Shown here: positions 12,155 to 23,725 of the stretch, in pieces
Layout of the letters: each line of letters opens with the position of its first letter
Numbering within the stretch: position 1 is the stretch's first letter
Source: Megamerina dolium
Lineage: Eukaryota > Arthropoda > Insecta > Diptera > Megamerinidae
DNA: 64,000 nucleotides
Assembly (NCBI GenBank): GCA_963854835.1
Contig: OY978525.1
Span: 65,711,407 to 65,775,406, forward strand
Direction: 5' to 3'
Made by a program: the position numbers and the translations under genes
Notes under the pieces: model-generated
Told to the model about the DNA's origin: nothing
The model's database searches: none
Seen by the model: only the letters and a program-made list of their open reading frames with translations

Positions 12155-12503
12155 TGGTGGTCTGGTGGTGTTTTCGCAAGGTAACGTGTCTAACTGCCTC
12201 AACCAGGTGGGGCTAGCGCAATCCTTGTTGAACTCATCGCAAGTCAACTCACTGGCTGTCATGTAGTTTGATCTGAGCGCTATGTGATGATACCTTTATT
12301 TGTTAATGAGGGGTAGTCATATAGCTTGCTCTGCTTACTCTGTGATGGCGCTTTCATTATTATTAATGGGGGCCCTCCATGTGGCGACCACCGGGCAACG
12401 TCTTCCTGGCACTCGCTGGGAGGCGGCTGAAGTGAGTGGCGAAAATCTCCTCGGTTAGAGGTTGTGCGTTGGGTTTGGACCCGCCACATAAAAAACCCCC
12501 CCA

Positions 12504-14912
12504 ATGAAAAAAACAAATATGCCTCGGAGAAGGACTACCGTTTTTGTTGATGACCCCCGCAAACGAAAAAAGGACCACGATTTACGGATATGCACCTGGA
12601 ATGTCCGATCCCTTTATAGGGAGGGTGCCTCTATCCAGCTGGTTGATGTCCTCGAAAAATACAGAGCTGACATCACCGCTCTCCAGGAAATGCGATGGAC
12701 AGGACAGGGCTGCTCCAAAAGAGCGTCCTGTGACATCTACTACAGTTGCCATGCTGAAAGGCACGAATTAGGATGTGGATTTTTGGTCAGCAAGAGACTA
12801 CGACATCTTGTCTCGCAGTTCACGCCTGTGAATGAACGGCTGGCCACAATCCGCATCAAGGCAAAATTTTTCAACATCAGCCTTATATGTGCCCACGCTC
12901 CGACGGATGAGAAGGACAATGTGACCAAGGAGAGCTTCTTTCAGCGCCTCGAAGAAGCTTATGACCGCTGCCCCCGCCACGATATCAAAATCGTGCTTGG
13001 CGACTTTAATGCCAGGGTGGGCAAGGAAGGTACCTTTGGTCCAACTGTCGGAAAGTTCAGCCTCCACCAAAACACCTCCGATAACGGAATAAGGCTGATC
13101 GACTTCGCCGCAGCACGAAACATGGTAATTGGTGGTACCAGATACCAGCATCTCGACATCCACAAAGCGACATGGCTGTCTCCAGATCATCGTACAAGAA
13201 ACCAAATTGATCATGTGTTGATTGACGGAAGGCATGCTTCCAGTGTGATGGACGTGAAATCGATTCGTGGTGCCAACATCGACTCGGATCACTACCTTGT
13301 TGCAGCTAAGGTGCGCACACGCCTATGTGTCGCAAATAACAAGAGAAGTCCCACACAGAGAAAGCTCGACGTCAATAAGCTGCAATCACCAGAGACAGCA
13401 GATGCATTTTCAACTCGACTATCGGATCTGCTTATGCAGAACACTCCCCCACTTGATGATACATGCGCACGGTGGACACATATATCACACTCCATGACTA
13501 CTGCTGCCGAGGAGGTAATCGGTTACTACCGGCCTCTGAGGAATGAGTGGTATGATCAGGAGTGTCGCGACGCTACCGCAGAGAAAGACGCCGCCTACAG
13601 AAAAACCCTTCGTGCAGGCGTAACGCGAGCTGTTAAGGAGCGGTATAGAGAGAAAAGAGGTGCAGAGAGACGTCTTTTCAGGCGCAAGAAGAGGGAGTTG
13701 GAAAGACGCGAGTGTGAGGAGATAGAGATGTGTACCGACAAGAATGAGACTCGAAAATTCTTCGAAAAGATCAAGCGCCTGAGTGGAGGTTTAAATCCCG
13801 GAGCCTCTTCTTGTCGTGATGGAAATGGGAATCTGGTTACGGATGTCCAGAGTGTACTGAGCCTATGGAGGGAACACTTCTCCACGTTACTGAATGGCGA
13901 TGCTACGAACAATTCCGCCAGTGGAGGAGATTGCCCGATAACCCCAATTACAGATGATGGTGTTGATGTTCCACCACCCGACTATGACGAGGTTGAAACG
14001 GCCATTTTAAGGCTGAAGAACAACAAAGCTGCAGGTGCTGATGGCCTGCCTGCCGGGTTGTTTAAGAACGGAGGCGATGAGCTGCTCACCCGCATGCACC
14101 AGCCCATAAGCAGAATATGGTCAGATGAAAGCATGCCTGATGATTGGAGGCTCAGTGTTCTCTGTCCTGTACATAAAAAAGGAGACCCCACAATTTGCGC
14201 CAACTACCGTGGAATAAGTCTCCTGAGTATCGCATACAAGGTTCTATCGAGCGTACTGTCTGAAAGGTTGAAGCCTATGCTCAGCAACCTGATTGGACCG
14301 TATCAGTGTTTGTTCAGACCTGGTAAATCCACCATCGACCAGATTTTCACACTCCGCCAAATCCTGGAGAAGACCCAAGAAAAACAGATCGACACACACC
14401 ACCTATTTGTTGATTATAAAGCCGCTTTCGACAGTCCGGTAAGGGATTACCTCTACGCAACAATGTCTGAGTTCGGTATTCCTGCAAAGCTCATTCGACT
14501 TTGTAGAATGACACTGCATAACTCCCGTTGTGCAGTGAAAATTGGGAAGGACCTCTCCGCACCGTTTAATACCGAACGGGGTTTCAGACAAGGTGATTCG
14601 TTATCGTGCGACTTCTTCAATCTTATTATGGAGAAAATAATACGAGCTGCTGATCTACGACATAATGGCACTATCTTCAACAAAAGTGTCATGCTGTTAG
14701 CGTATGCCGACGATATTGACATAATCGGCATGAACACGCGAGCAGTCAGTGCAGCATTCTCAGAGTTGGAAAGAGAGTCGCGTCGGATGGGTCTCACGGT
14801 GAACGAGGGCAAGACGAAGTATCTAGTGTCAACAAACAAAGAGTCCCGGCGTCTTGGACAGCACGTCACTGTTGACAACTACGCTTTTGAAGTAGTAAGT
14901 TGTCAACAGTGA
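12504..14912 (+). pseudogene. RTE LINE endonuclease-reverse transcriptase, C-terminally cut
   Basis: An open frame of 802 codons. The apurinic-like endonuclease occupies about residues 25-270, with ICTWNVRSL, ALQEMRW (Glu), GDFNARVG and SDHYLV motifs. The linker is basic (about 340-420). The reverse transcriptase runs from about 470, with ANYRGISLLS, FVDYKAAFDS (catalytic Asp), GFRQGDSLSCDFF and LLAYADDIDIIG. The enzyme would nick target DNA and copy its RNA there. Only the first part of the thumb survives. The last few codons come from the inverted repeat, so the natural C-terminus (present, though interrupted, in copy B) is absent. No stop interrupts the remaining frame, suggesting a young copy. 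Confidence 0.9.
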
Positions 14913-15030
14913 CGTGCTGTCCAAGACGCCGGGACTCTTTGTTTGTTGACACTAGATACTTCGTATTGCCCTCGTTCACCGTGAGACCCATCCGACGCGA
15001 CTCTCTTTCCAACTCTGAGAATGCTGCACT
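14748..15030. repeat. 133-bp near-perfect inverted repeat (hairpin)
   Basis: Arms 14748-14880 and 14898-15030 are reverse complements with one mismatch seen (near 14811/14967), separated by 17 bases. Both arms are RTE coding sequence, so the second arm is an inverted copy of the first. Confidence 0.92.
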
Positions 15031-15440
15031 TATTATATATGAATTACAATTCATGGCCAGCCTGAAGCATTCTTCTCAGTATTCAATACCGTTAGTGTTA
15101 CAGTTCTACAAATAGTATTATGCCAGACACATGAATGTGTCTTATTCATGTTACTGTGCTGATTATATTTGGAACCAGAACCATGAATGTACCATAACGT
15201 GTTTTGGCTTAACTTGATGAGACTGAACTCTACATTCAAGTAATTTACTATCCTTGTACGCATGGCATTGTGGGTTTTGGTATAACATAGAACATCCAAG
15301 GGTTAATCAATTCAACCTATTAGGTCAAAATTGAAAAATTTGCACATTCATGCTGCTGGCATAAGGGGGACGATATATACATGTCTGTTTATTCGATTGT
15401 TTTCCTCTTTTCAATAAAGTATTCCATTCTGCCTTCGCAA
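15031..15440. other. no recognisable feature
   Basis: AT-rich sequence between the RTE hairpin and the second copia relic. Nothing coding or repeated was identified. It may include the copia leader. Confidence 0.4.
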
Positions 15441-15459
15441 AGGATGGAGTTTTCTAATT

Positions 15460-16090
15460 CACATTAAAATGGATAAAAACGCAGAACCAAATCACTTTGA
15501 GAAGCTCGTTGTATCAGATAATTGACTGTGGTGGAGCTTTGCTGTAAAGATCCAGTTACGCCTTCAAGAGCTGTGGCAGTTTGTCGACAGGTCTGCGGAA
15601 AGCAGTACTGCAGAACAGGAAGAGAAAATGAGATATCGCTTAATCAATTCGGTAGACGAGCCTAGACAAGAAGGATGTGTGGAAGTCGCTAAAGGATCTC
15701 ACTGAAGATTCAGGTTTAGGCAGGAAAGTTAGGTTTCTGCAGAAATTATATTCAATTCAACTACAGGACTGTAGTTCTATATATCATATCACAAATTATG
15801 ACTACGGCGCAGACGTTAGTTTCGATAGGATTACCACATTTATTGTCCGATGATAATGTCCCTTGTTAGTTCCGGTAAAAAATATAAGTGCAGATTCTAT
15901 TAAAATGAAGCTTCTGCAAGATGTTCGAATGAAGTCATCATCGCACGCTTTGTCAAACAAAAAGTCTTACGGTAAAAATGAAAGAATGCTGCAAATCATA
16001 AATGTTTCGCATGTGAGGTTTATGTTGAAAGTTGGCGGGGAACTATCGAGAGCTGGCACAAAAGTTTTGGTAACTTGCATCTGAACGGAG
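15460..16090 (+). pseudogene. copia element B: gag fragment
   Basis: A decayed copia Gag. From 15469 one can read MDKNAEPNHFEKLV, then WW-FAVKIQLR in the expected place, and near 15893 the string DSIKMKLLQDVR. The last resembles DTIKLKLLQDVV of element A (near 3320). Stops are frequent. The remainder of this element appears to lie at 18560-19190 and 21610-22330, split by BEL and jockey insertions. The nesting is inferred from order and strand. Confidence 0.65.
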
Positions 16091-16690
16091 TGTAAAAATT
16101 GAGATACAGTTTGTTCAAACTTCCACACTAAATTTTCTTGGATATGTGCCTGCCTAATGAGTGAATACATATATACACACATATATACAGGTGTACATAT
16201 GCTTACAAAATTTCGACTTTTGAACAGCTTTCAATTGCGACAACTAAGCATAATTCTTCTTGTTAGTTTTATCAATATTACGTCTGTTGAAGTTCATTGT
16301 ACCTATTTTCTTATGCAAGCAAAAATTACAACAATGAATTAAAGCAAAAAGAAAATCGCTTAATTATTATTATTATTTGTTGAACCTAATTGTTGTAAAA
16401 CAATATGTAAAATACATACTTACTTTTTTATGTATCCATTACAACCGAAAATCGATTTAATCCGATTTAGCATGCTTCGCCAGCCAGCTAGGAGCAGAAT
16501 TCGCTCATCAGTTATTCGCCATTGGACAAATAAAATAAGCAAACAAACTCCCAGTTTTGCAAAATACATTCTTCGGTTAGGTCATATCTGGAAAAATTGA
16601 CGACTAACAATTCACAGAACACGAACAAAATTTAGAAACAGAAATCGCTCGACTTTGGGAATTGGAGAAGTCAAAACCATCGGGAAACCG
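16091..16690. other. undetermined repeat-rich gap
   Basis: Low-complexity AT-rich DNA with a (TA/CA)n stretch near 16165-16195 and a (TTA)n run near 16362-16376. The last 150 bases may be degenerate BEL sequence. No gene was identified. Confidence 0.4.
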
Positions 16691-16699
16691 CTATCAATA

Positions 16700-18420
16700 G
16701 CAGAAAGACAATGTGAAGTTTATTTACGCAACACACCTTCAAGAATCATCAAAATCGATTTATAGTGAGAGTACCATTCCATCAAGGTCCCGATGGCTTA
16801 GACTTACTTAGACGTTCATTCCACATCGATGCGTCTGCCAAAACCTCATTAGGATATTCATTAAATGATCTGATGTATACAGGACCAACAGCGCAGAGTG
16901 AGTCATTTTCTATACTGCTAAGATTTCAACTGCCGAGATACATTTTCACCACTGATGTTGAAAAAATGTACAGGCAAACTTAATTTCTCCTGAAGATCGC
17001 CAGTTCCAACTTGTAATTTGGAGAAAGGACGCTTCAAAGTCAATATAATATTACCAACTCACTACTGTCACATACGGCACAAGAACTGCTCCATATTTGT
17101 TGACTAAATGTTTTGCTTGCCTCGCAATTTTTCCAAGAAAATTTCTACGTAAATGATGGCCTAGGCTGAGCAGATAGTCTAATAATTACAACACTTTTGG
17201 AAGAGCAACTCACACAGATCACAAAGGATAGCGGCATCAATTTACGGAAATGGTGCGCCAATCACCCATAATTGCTCCAAAATATCCCATAAGGACATCA
17301 AGAAGTAAATCTAGACTTCGAAAGCACAAAGATTGATTCAATAAAAACGTTAGTACTCATTTGGATTCCGAAGGATGACAAGCTGTGCGTAAAAGTTAAC
17401 AGTCATGTTGGTAAAAGGATAACAAAACGTCTTATCTTGCAAGACTTCTTGCTTCATTGTGAATCCTATCTTTCATTGTAGTAACAGCCAAAATTTTCAT
17501 TCAAGAACTTTGGGAATTAAAATTAGACTGGTATAAGTCTTCACCGGAGTTACTACACACCAAATGGACCACTTTCCTTTGCACTCTACACATTTATTAA
17601 TGCATCCGACAAAGCGTATGGAGCAGCTCAGCAGTGCATAGTGGATCAGTGTTCAAAAACACGCCTTCTTTGTGCTAAATCTCCAGCAGCCTCATTTAAA
17701 AGACAAACTATGCGCGGCAGCACTCGGAACACAATCAGCGACAAGAATCAAATCTGATATTCAATTGACGAACCCAGTCTGGTTCTGGACTGATTCAGAA
17801 ATTGTATTGCCTTGGATACATTCGTCATCAGCATCATTCAATATGTTTGTAGCCAATCGCATTTCAATCATTCAATATTAAACTCAGCCAGAGCAATGGC
17901 GCCACGTTAGCTCCAAATGAAATCCAGCAGATGTACTATCTCGTGGTATACCGCCAACAACCCTTAATGAATGTAATCTTCGGTTCCGCGGATCACTATT
18001 TCTACACGGCAAGAAAGAGGTCCGGCCACCCAAATTCAATCCAAATTTTGCCAACCCAAGAAATCTTAAAAGAAGAAGGAAAAAAAGATTCTCTAGCTGT
18101 GGCAACAGCAGAACTTGACTTCATCTATACCATCTACCACAAAAATTCATTTCGTTGACTACAGAGGATTATGGGATACGTTTTGCGTTTTATAACTCAC
18201 ACTAGGTGTAAAAAGGCACACCGTGAGTCTCAAAAATCATTAACAACATCCGAATTGGTGCAAGCGCTAATTCCGATCATCGCACAAATGCAGGCATAAG
18301 ATTTTAAAAAGGAAATCCAACAACTAAAACTATACTATGAATTACGGTTAGCAAGTAATTTATGTAATTTTTCACCATTTTTGGACAAAAATTAACTAAT
18401 TCGCGTTGGCGGTTGACTTG
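16700..18420 (+). pseudogene. BEL/Pao retrotransposon pol relic
   Basis: A decayed BEL/Pao polyprotein on the plus strand. The RT part has FHIDASAKTSLGYSLNDLMYTGP and FTTDVEKMYRQ (BEL-type catalytic region). It is followed, after frameshifts, by a string matching DRQFQLVIWRKDASKS and TYGTRTAPY. RNase H-like sequence follows at 17672-17881 (WFWTDSEIVLPWI) and then the ADVLSRG-type segment near 17928. Many stops and indels are present. It probably inserted into copia element B. Confidence 0.8.
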
Positions 18421-18559
18421 ACGCCTCAGCATTGTCATATGACATAAAGCACTAATGGTTCATACGAAATCATGGGAAATTTACCAGCTACTGCCTGCAT
18501 TGCAATATTCTGTTGTTTTGCTACGAATATATAAGTACATATGTCTGTTGGCTTTTTGT

Positions 18560-19190
18560 GAAGAGTGTGCTCAGGGAACACATGCTCGAGCGAGTTTCTC
18601 ATCTGATGGTGGTGTACTCTTTTGGTGGAAGCAGATTCTACGTGGTGTTCGCGGATGACACTATTGAGATATTCGTTTATTTAGTAAAAAGCAAAAAAAA
18701 TGTTTGATAATAATCTGGAGAAATTTTTAAATTTTGAGGAGCGATAATGACACAAAATACCCCCATAACGTATTTCAAAAGGCCTTGAAAACGTATGGAA
18801 TCATTCATCAAACATTGGTACTACATAACCGGAACAAAATGGTCTAGTGGAGCATGTTAATAAACATTGATTGTAAAACCAATCATGCTATATGAATCAA
18901 TTTGTTTAAAAATTTTTGGGCTGAAGCTGTTAATACTCATAAATTGTTAAAGTTGACCCCGGAGGAAATGTGGAATGGACACGAGCTTAATGTAAGTCAC
19001 ATGAAAATCTTCGGTTGTACAGCAATAATGTTTATACCATACTTAATCAAAGACGAAAGAAATAGGATGCGAAATCATAACGCGGAATTCTTGTAGGCAT
19101 GGGATATCGAGTATATGAATAAGGCCATTTAAGAATACTTATTCCTGAAGGAAAATGGAAAGGATTTTTATTTCCTCAAACTCTGGAAGA
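18560..19190 (+). pseudogene. copia element B: integrase fragment
   Basis: Pieces of a copia integrase. SSFGGSRFYVVFADD-like sequence lies at about 18600-18660, then an EQNGLVEHVNK-like string near 18830. The frame 18902-19096 carries FWAEAVNTHKLL, TPEEMWNGHELNVSHMKIFGC, the usual C-terminal part of the core. Several frameshifts are present. It ends where the minus-strand jockey copy begins. Confidence 0.75.
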
Positions 19191-19443
19191 GTCATGATAA
19201 CGTCCAATATTCTTATGAAGATTTGAAAAAAAAATTTTTTGTTTATTATACATTTTCTTTATTTATTGAATCTATTCCTAAAGAATCTAACAATAAGTTT
19301 TAAAATCTTAATCTAATTCAACAACAGTAGCTCCTTATTATCTAGAGCAATATTTTTAGTACGATGCTCTTCTTTTTATTGGAAGGCTGGCAGGTTCTTT
19401 CTTCGAAGGCGCGAATTATAGCAGGTATTGAGCAAGGTTATTG

Positions 19444-19755
19444 CTAGTGTCTTTGTAATCTTCTAGTATATTTTTGTCTAGTGTTTTTAACTTCATTTTC
19501 TACCATTGGGATATTTAACTCATTGTGTATACAATCATTTCTAATATACCATGGTGCACCAGTTATCATCCTTAACATTTTAGACTGAGATCTCTGTATG
19601 ATTTCAATATTGCTATTACTAGTGTTCCCCCATAATTGAATTCCGTAACTCCAAATTGGCTTTATTATGCTGTTGTACAGTAGGACCTTGTATTTCAAGT
19701 TTAATGGTGATCTGAAATTGATGAGCCAGTGCAGACAAGAAGCTTTTAATTTCAT
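19444..19755 (-). pseudogene. jockey C-terminal domain fragment
   Basis: The C-terminal part of the same jockey polyprotein after a frame break. It has INFRSPLNLKYKVLLYNSII, WSYGIQLWGNTSNSN and MLRMITGAPWYIRND, matching in order the tail of the intact jockey ORF2 at 36672-39320. Confidence 0.8.
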
Positions 19756-19905
19756 CGGAGTTCTTTTTGCTTCGATGTGCTTGCGCCATATAAGCCGTCT
19801 ATCTAAGTGTATCCCTAGGTAGGTGACTTCATTTGTATGAGTTATGGCGATATTATTTAGTGTAACTGTCGGGCATGTGCTTTTGTTAAGTGTGAACGTT
19901 ACATG

Positions 19906-21216
19906 TTAACATTTGGACTCATTAACTTTTATGCGCCAGTTAGATAACCATTCTTCAACAAGTACTAAATGCTCCCCTAAATCTGTGGATGCCTTAATTG
20001 GGTTTCGATTACGGCTTAGAAAAGCAGTATCGTCAGCAAATGTAGATGTCAACAACCCTGCATCTGTTGGTAGATCGGAAGTATATAATACATATAGAAT
20101 GGGGCCAAGAACGTTGCCCTGTGGAACTCCGGCTTTGATATTGAATTCTTCTGTGAAAAAGTCTTTATATTTTACAACAAAACGACGGTTATCTAGGTAT
20201 GATTCTAGTATTTGGTGGGAGCTAACTGGTAGAAGTTTTCTTATTTTATACTTTAGCCCTTCATGCCACACTCTATCAAATGCCTGAGCAACATCGAGGA
20301 ATATAGCTAAACTATACTCTTTGTATTCAAATGCTTTCCGTATCTCATTGGTAATTCTGTTGACCTGCTCGATCGTCCCATGTTTTTCGCGAAATCCAAA
20401 TTGGTGCTGAGGAATTATGTCACGTTCTTCAAGATGAGGTCTGAGTTTGGCTAACAGCAGTTTTTCAAATAATTTTGAGAGACATGGTAGCAAGCTTATG
20501 GGTCTGTAGGATGACGGCAATGTTTTAACTTTTCCTGGCTTTAGGATCATTGTTACTTGTGATTTTTTCCATTGGTTAGGAAAGTAGCCCAGTTTTAGCA
20601 TTGCATTACACAAAACCACTAAAAATAATACAGCTGCCGTTGGAATTTCAATTAGCATTTTTGGTGTGATGCCATCGAAACCAGGAGCTTTCTTTGGATT
20701 AAGCTGGTACTTAATAATCTCGTTGATTTCTTTGGATGATATTTTGAGGGGAGTGAAGCCACTAGTTGCAGTGCTATGTGGAGGGATTCGAAAGTCGTTT
20801 GCGGGCGGATTGGGCTGAAACACATTACATAAATGTACAGCAAATGTGTTGGCTTTTTCTTCTTCAGTGCGAGACCAATTTCCGACATGATTTCTGATTG
20901 GAAATTCTGCATCAAGTGGCGTTTTCAGCTTTTTGTAAGAGTTCCAAAGCGAATTTGTTTTGGTAGTCATAGGAGAAAGCTTTTCGATATACTTTAGCTG
21001 TTCAAATTCCTCATCCTGTTTTAATGCTTCTTTCAGAGCTCTTTCAGCACACGTAAGTCTTTGTTTTGATGCAGGTGACCGGCATGTCTGCCATTCTCTT
21101 CTACGCCGTCGCTTTTCATGAACGAGTTTTTCAATTTGGGTGTTGGTGGCTATACGAATATTCGTTTGTTTTTGGTAATCACGTGGGGTTGAAACTATTG
21201 CAGCAGTAGTGAGCAT
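19906..21216 (-). pseudogene. jockey reverse transcriptase fragment
   Basis: An open frame of 436 codons covering the basic linker (KLVHEKRRRRREW) and most of the reverse transcriptase. Motifs are NPKKAPGFDGIT, SSYRPISLLPCLSKLFEK, QHQFGFREKHGT, AIFLDVAQAFDRVW (catalytic Asp), GVPQGNVLGPILYVLYTSD and STFADDTAFLS (FADD). A stop after WLSNWRIKVNESKC ends it. The C-terminal domain continues in another frame (19444-19755, with YNSIIKPIWSYGIQLWG). Inactive because the 5' half is missing and the frame is broken. Confidence 0.85.
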
Positions 21217-21609
21217 GGTATTGATGATGTTTAGATTATCATCGATATCGATCTCAGACTGGATTACAGGACTGGTGTTGATATGACTACTTATATACTT
21301 TTTGTATTTCAGCCAATCTGTTTTTGGGATGTCAGCCTAAATGGTAGTTTTGACAATGGAGGGCGTTCATTTAGATAAAATAATACAGGAGAGTGATCTG
21401 AGGATAGTTCGTAACTTATTTCGGCAGTGACAATATTTCGATTTAGATTTCAAACGACTGCAAAATCAATCAAATCAGGAATTTTCGAGATGTCTGTTGG
21501 CCAATATGTTGGCTGGCCAGGAGACAAATATGACATCGATTTAAATTCATTGCCATTTATGTCTTTATCAGAAAATGGCTATGAAGTGTGGATTATTCGA
21601 GAAAGATTG

Positions 21610-22330
21610 GAAGATGAAGAAAGGTGCAGTGAGAGCATAGCAAAAAAGCAATGACTCGAGAATTTGGATAAATTGCAACTTTACCTGAAGATTGTAGTCG
21701 GTTATCCGTTATCCAGCGTTATCCGGTGTTATTCGGCGACAAGGCTACAAAGTGAAAGGATGCTATTTAGAGAAAAATGAATTTTGTGGAAGAAAACCAA
21801 ATGTGGATAATTATTCCAAAAACCTTTTAACTGTAATTTTATCAAGACGAAATAGGTCTCCATGATGACAGTATTCGTTTCAAGGCCATACTCTTAGTTA
21901 TAGGATATACACAACGTAAGTTGACAGGCTACGAAGAAACATTCTTACCTGTCGTACGCTATATATCGATACATTATCTTATAGCTTTAGTAGTACTCTA
22001 TATGAATTGCATATAGAGTAAATATATGCGGTAACTGCATTTTTACAAGGTGAATTTTCTAAATATATATATGTTGATCAACCATCAGGTATCAATGTTC
22101 CAGAATGACATGTTCTTAAATTAAAACGGGCGATCTTTAAATTGAAAAAGGCAAGTTAAATGCTGCTACACGAAAGGTATATTTCGAAAATATAATATGG
22201 AAAATTGAAGCCTGATATCAACTCCATTCGATTTGAATAAAAAATTTAACAAGGAAGATTCGATTGATTAGCCATCGCTTTATCAGAGAGAAGCATCAAC
22301 GAGATAATTTTCTGTGGCAATCAGTTTGAG
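21610..22330 (+). pseudogene. copia element B: reverse transcriptase fragment
   Basis: Degenerate copia RT in shifting frames. A VVIGYTQRKLTGYEETFLPV-like string lies near 21895-21950, then 'AVTAFLQGEFSKYIYVDQPSG' near 22030-22090 and LKRAIFKLKKA near 22120. The first string follows a copia-like stretch at 21550-21654. Stops occur throughout. This is the expected continuation of element B beyond the jockey insertion. Confidence 0.7.
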
Positions 22331-22860
22331 CTGACAAACATAAATATTTTCTAAACATTTAAGGTTTGTTCGTGTACTTCGAACTCCCTTTTAAAATGAT
22401 ATTTTACTTTAAAAAACTATGTTTTTTAGCTAAATTTTTTCAAAATTCAAAGGTCTGCCACGCAAGCAATTTATGTCCAATCGGAATAAAATTCACAGTA
22501 TGCCTTATCTATCTTTTTTAATTGCAATAAAATTAATTTAAAATTGGTCAAGTGTTAAAATTATTAGCGATGGGAATTTTAGTTTCATGCACAGAATCAA
22601 AATATATAGACTCCAAAAATCCGGCAGCATGTATTTATCCTATCTTCCCTAATATATTTTTTTTTTCTGGTGGAATCGCGCTCCTTGTCCATCATTGAAA
22701 ATTGCATGGTTTCAAATTTTTCTAGAAATTCTATAAGTAAATTAATTGTTTGGGCAGCAACCCATCCTAATACATAATATTATTTAAGATTTTATATATC
22801 TAAGTTTTGGTGAATCATTTCAATTTATTGATTATAGTTTGATTATTTTATTCATTAAAG
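22331..22860. other. AT-rich DNA, probably intron
   Basis: No repeat or coding signal was seen. The last bases (about 22840-22860) are a T-rich tract ending in AG, read as the acceptor of the exon that follows. Confidence 0.45.
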
Positions 22861-23006
22861 CTCTAATGAACGTACACCAGAGGAATTGGAAGTAGTTTTT
22901 GAGGAGCTTTTACACATTGCTGCATTGTCACATCTTTCAACAAGCATTAAGCGTGAATTATCATCAATTATTGTATTTGAATCACATACACAAGCGGGCG
23001 CTATAT
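22861..23006 (+). CDS. Epac: internal exon of an Epac-like Rap guanine exchange factor
   Basis: A 146-base exon bounded by a T-rich tract ending ATTAAAG and by the donor GTAAGT at 23007. It encodes ERTPEELEVVFEELLHIAAL followed by SHLSTSIKRELSSIIVFESH. This matches the start of the cyclic-nucleotide-binding domain of Epac proteins (cAMP-activated Rap1/2 exchange factors), where an EELLHI...ALSHLS...KRELA...FE-H pattern is conserved. Both exon ends fall inside codons. Upstream in-frame stops support the acceptor. No neighbouring exon was found in the window, so flanking introns are large and filled with transposons. The assignment is from recalled family patterns. PDZ-GEF-type paralogues are the main alternative. 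Confidence 0.72.
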
Positions 23007-23009
23007 GTA

Positions 23010-23330
23010 AGTTAATATATAACATCACCCGACACATGTTTGTACACATGAGCAAGATATTTTCTGAAAGTAGAGTTAAATAGAATTAAAATACCTCCCT
23101 CTGGCCAGCTTTATAGAATAATTCGTTTACGTTTTTAGACGCAAACTTATTTTTAATTAAAATTACTCATACCAGAGTTTTTTAATCAAACGAAATTTTT
23201 TCTGTATGAAAAATATATATAATGTACAAAACACATAATCTAAAATTTTCTTCTGAACCCAAATATGATTAAATTAAATTAGTAGAACTGTTTTAAAACA
23301 ACTCTTTTAGTTTGTTATAAATTTTGGACG
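23010..23330. other. no recognisable feature
   Basis: AT-rich sequence after the exon donor. No coding or repeat signal was seen. Confidence 0.4.
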
Positions 23331-23334
23331 CTAT

Positions 23335-23725
23335 TTCTGACGATTGACGGATTAAGGATTTGTAACGCGACCAACAGAACTCGGCGAGCATGTATCGAAT
23401 GACTTCTCCTTTATATCACGTCTCAAGTCTTTTGACATCTTCCTGAAGACGTTCTCCATGCCCGGTACAAAAATCACCAAAGTGGGAATAAATTCAAATG
23501 GTTCATTTTTAGTGACATGTAAATAACTTTCGCATGATACTCAAAAATCATTTCTTCGTTAATTTCTTTATAGTTTTCTGCCCTTTTATTGCCAAGGAAA
23601 TTTTGGACAACGGTAAGAAACCTTTCCATGCCCTTGTTTCTACTGCACTTAACAAGCTCAAGAACTTCAGCTCAGTCAACATTTTGTTTATTTGCGGTCC
23701 ATTGAAAACGCCTGTAAATTAAAAA
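23335..23725 (-). pseudogene. relic of a multicopy arthropod gene of unknown function
   Basis: On the minus strand one can read, with frame changes, NGPQINKMLTELKFLSLLSA, AWKGFLPL and, further on, CTGHGERLQEDVKRLETRYKG and MLAEFCWSRYKSL. The HGER...D...E.RYKG...MLA.-CW pattern recalls a large family of uncharacterised, repeat-like proteins in insects and other arthropods. I cannot name its function. Stops show it is dead. It lies between the host exon and unannotated DNA. Confidence 0.4.

Larger units (their letters stand above)
12155..15030 (+). mobile_element. RTE-clade LINE copy A, 3' end replaced by inverted repeat
   Basis: A non-LTR retrotransposon of the RTE type, with one ORF for endonuclease plus reverse transcriptase and a 5' UTR of about 350 bases. 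It starts at the same base as copy B (complement of 27155-29578). It lacks the last part of the RT gene and the normal 3' tail. At 14897 the sequence switches to an inverted copy of its own preceding 133 bases. No target duplication can be shown. Confidence 0.85.
19205..21600 (-). mobile_element. jockey-clade LINE copy, 5' truncated, in copia B
   Basis: A minus-strand non-LTR element related to but distinct from the intact copy at 36509-41010. The 3' end is marked by an A-rich tail (complement of about 19208-19225). It contains the RT and C-terminal domain and only the last part of the endonuclease (complement of about 21440-21560, with a TYWPTD-like motif). ORF1 and the rest of the endonuclease are missing, as expected of a 5'-truncated insertion. 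Copia coding flanks it on both sides. Confidence 0.8.

Noticed and set aside
12582..13495. Several open frames antisense to the RTE gene, repeated around 28313-28997
   Set aside because: They are shadows of the RTE endonuclease-RT coding strand, present in both copies for that reason.
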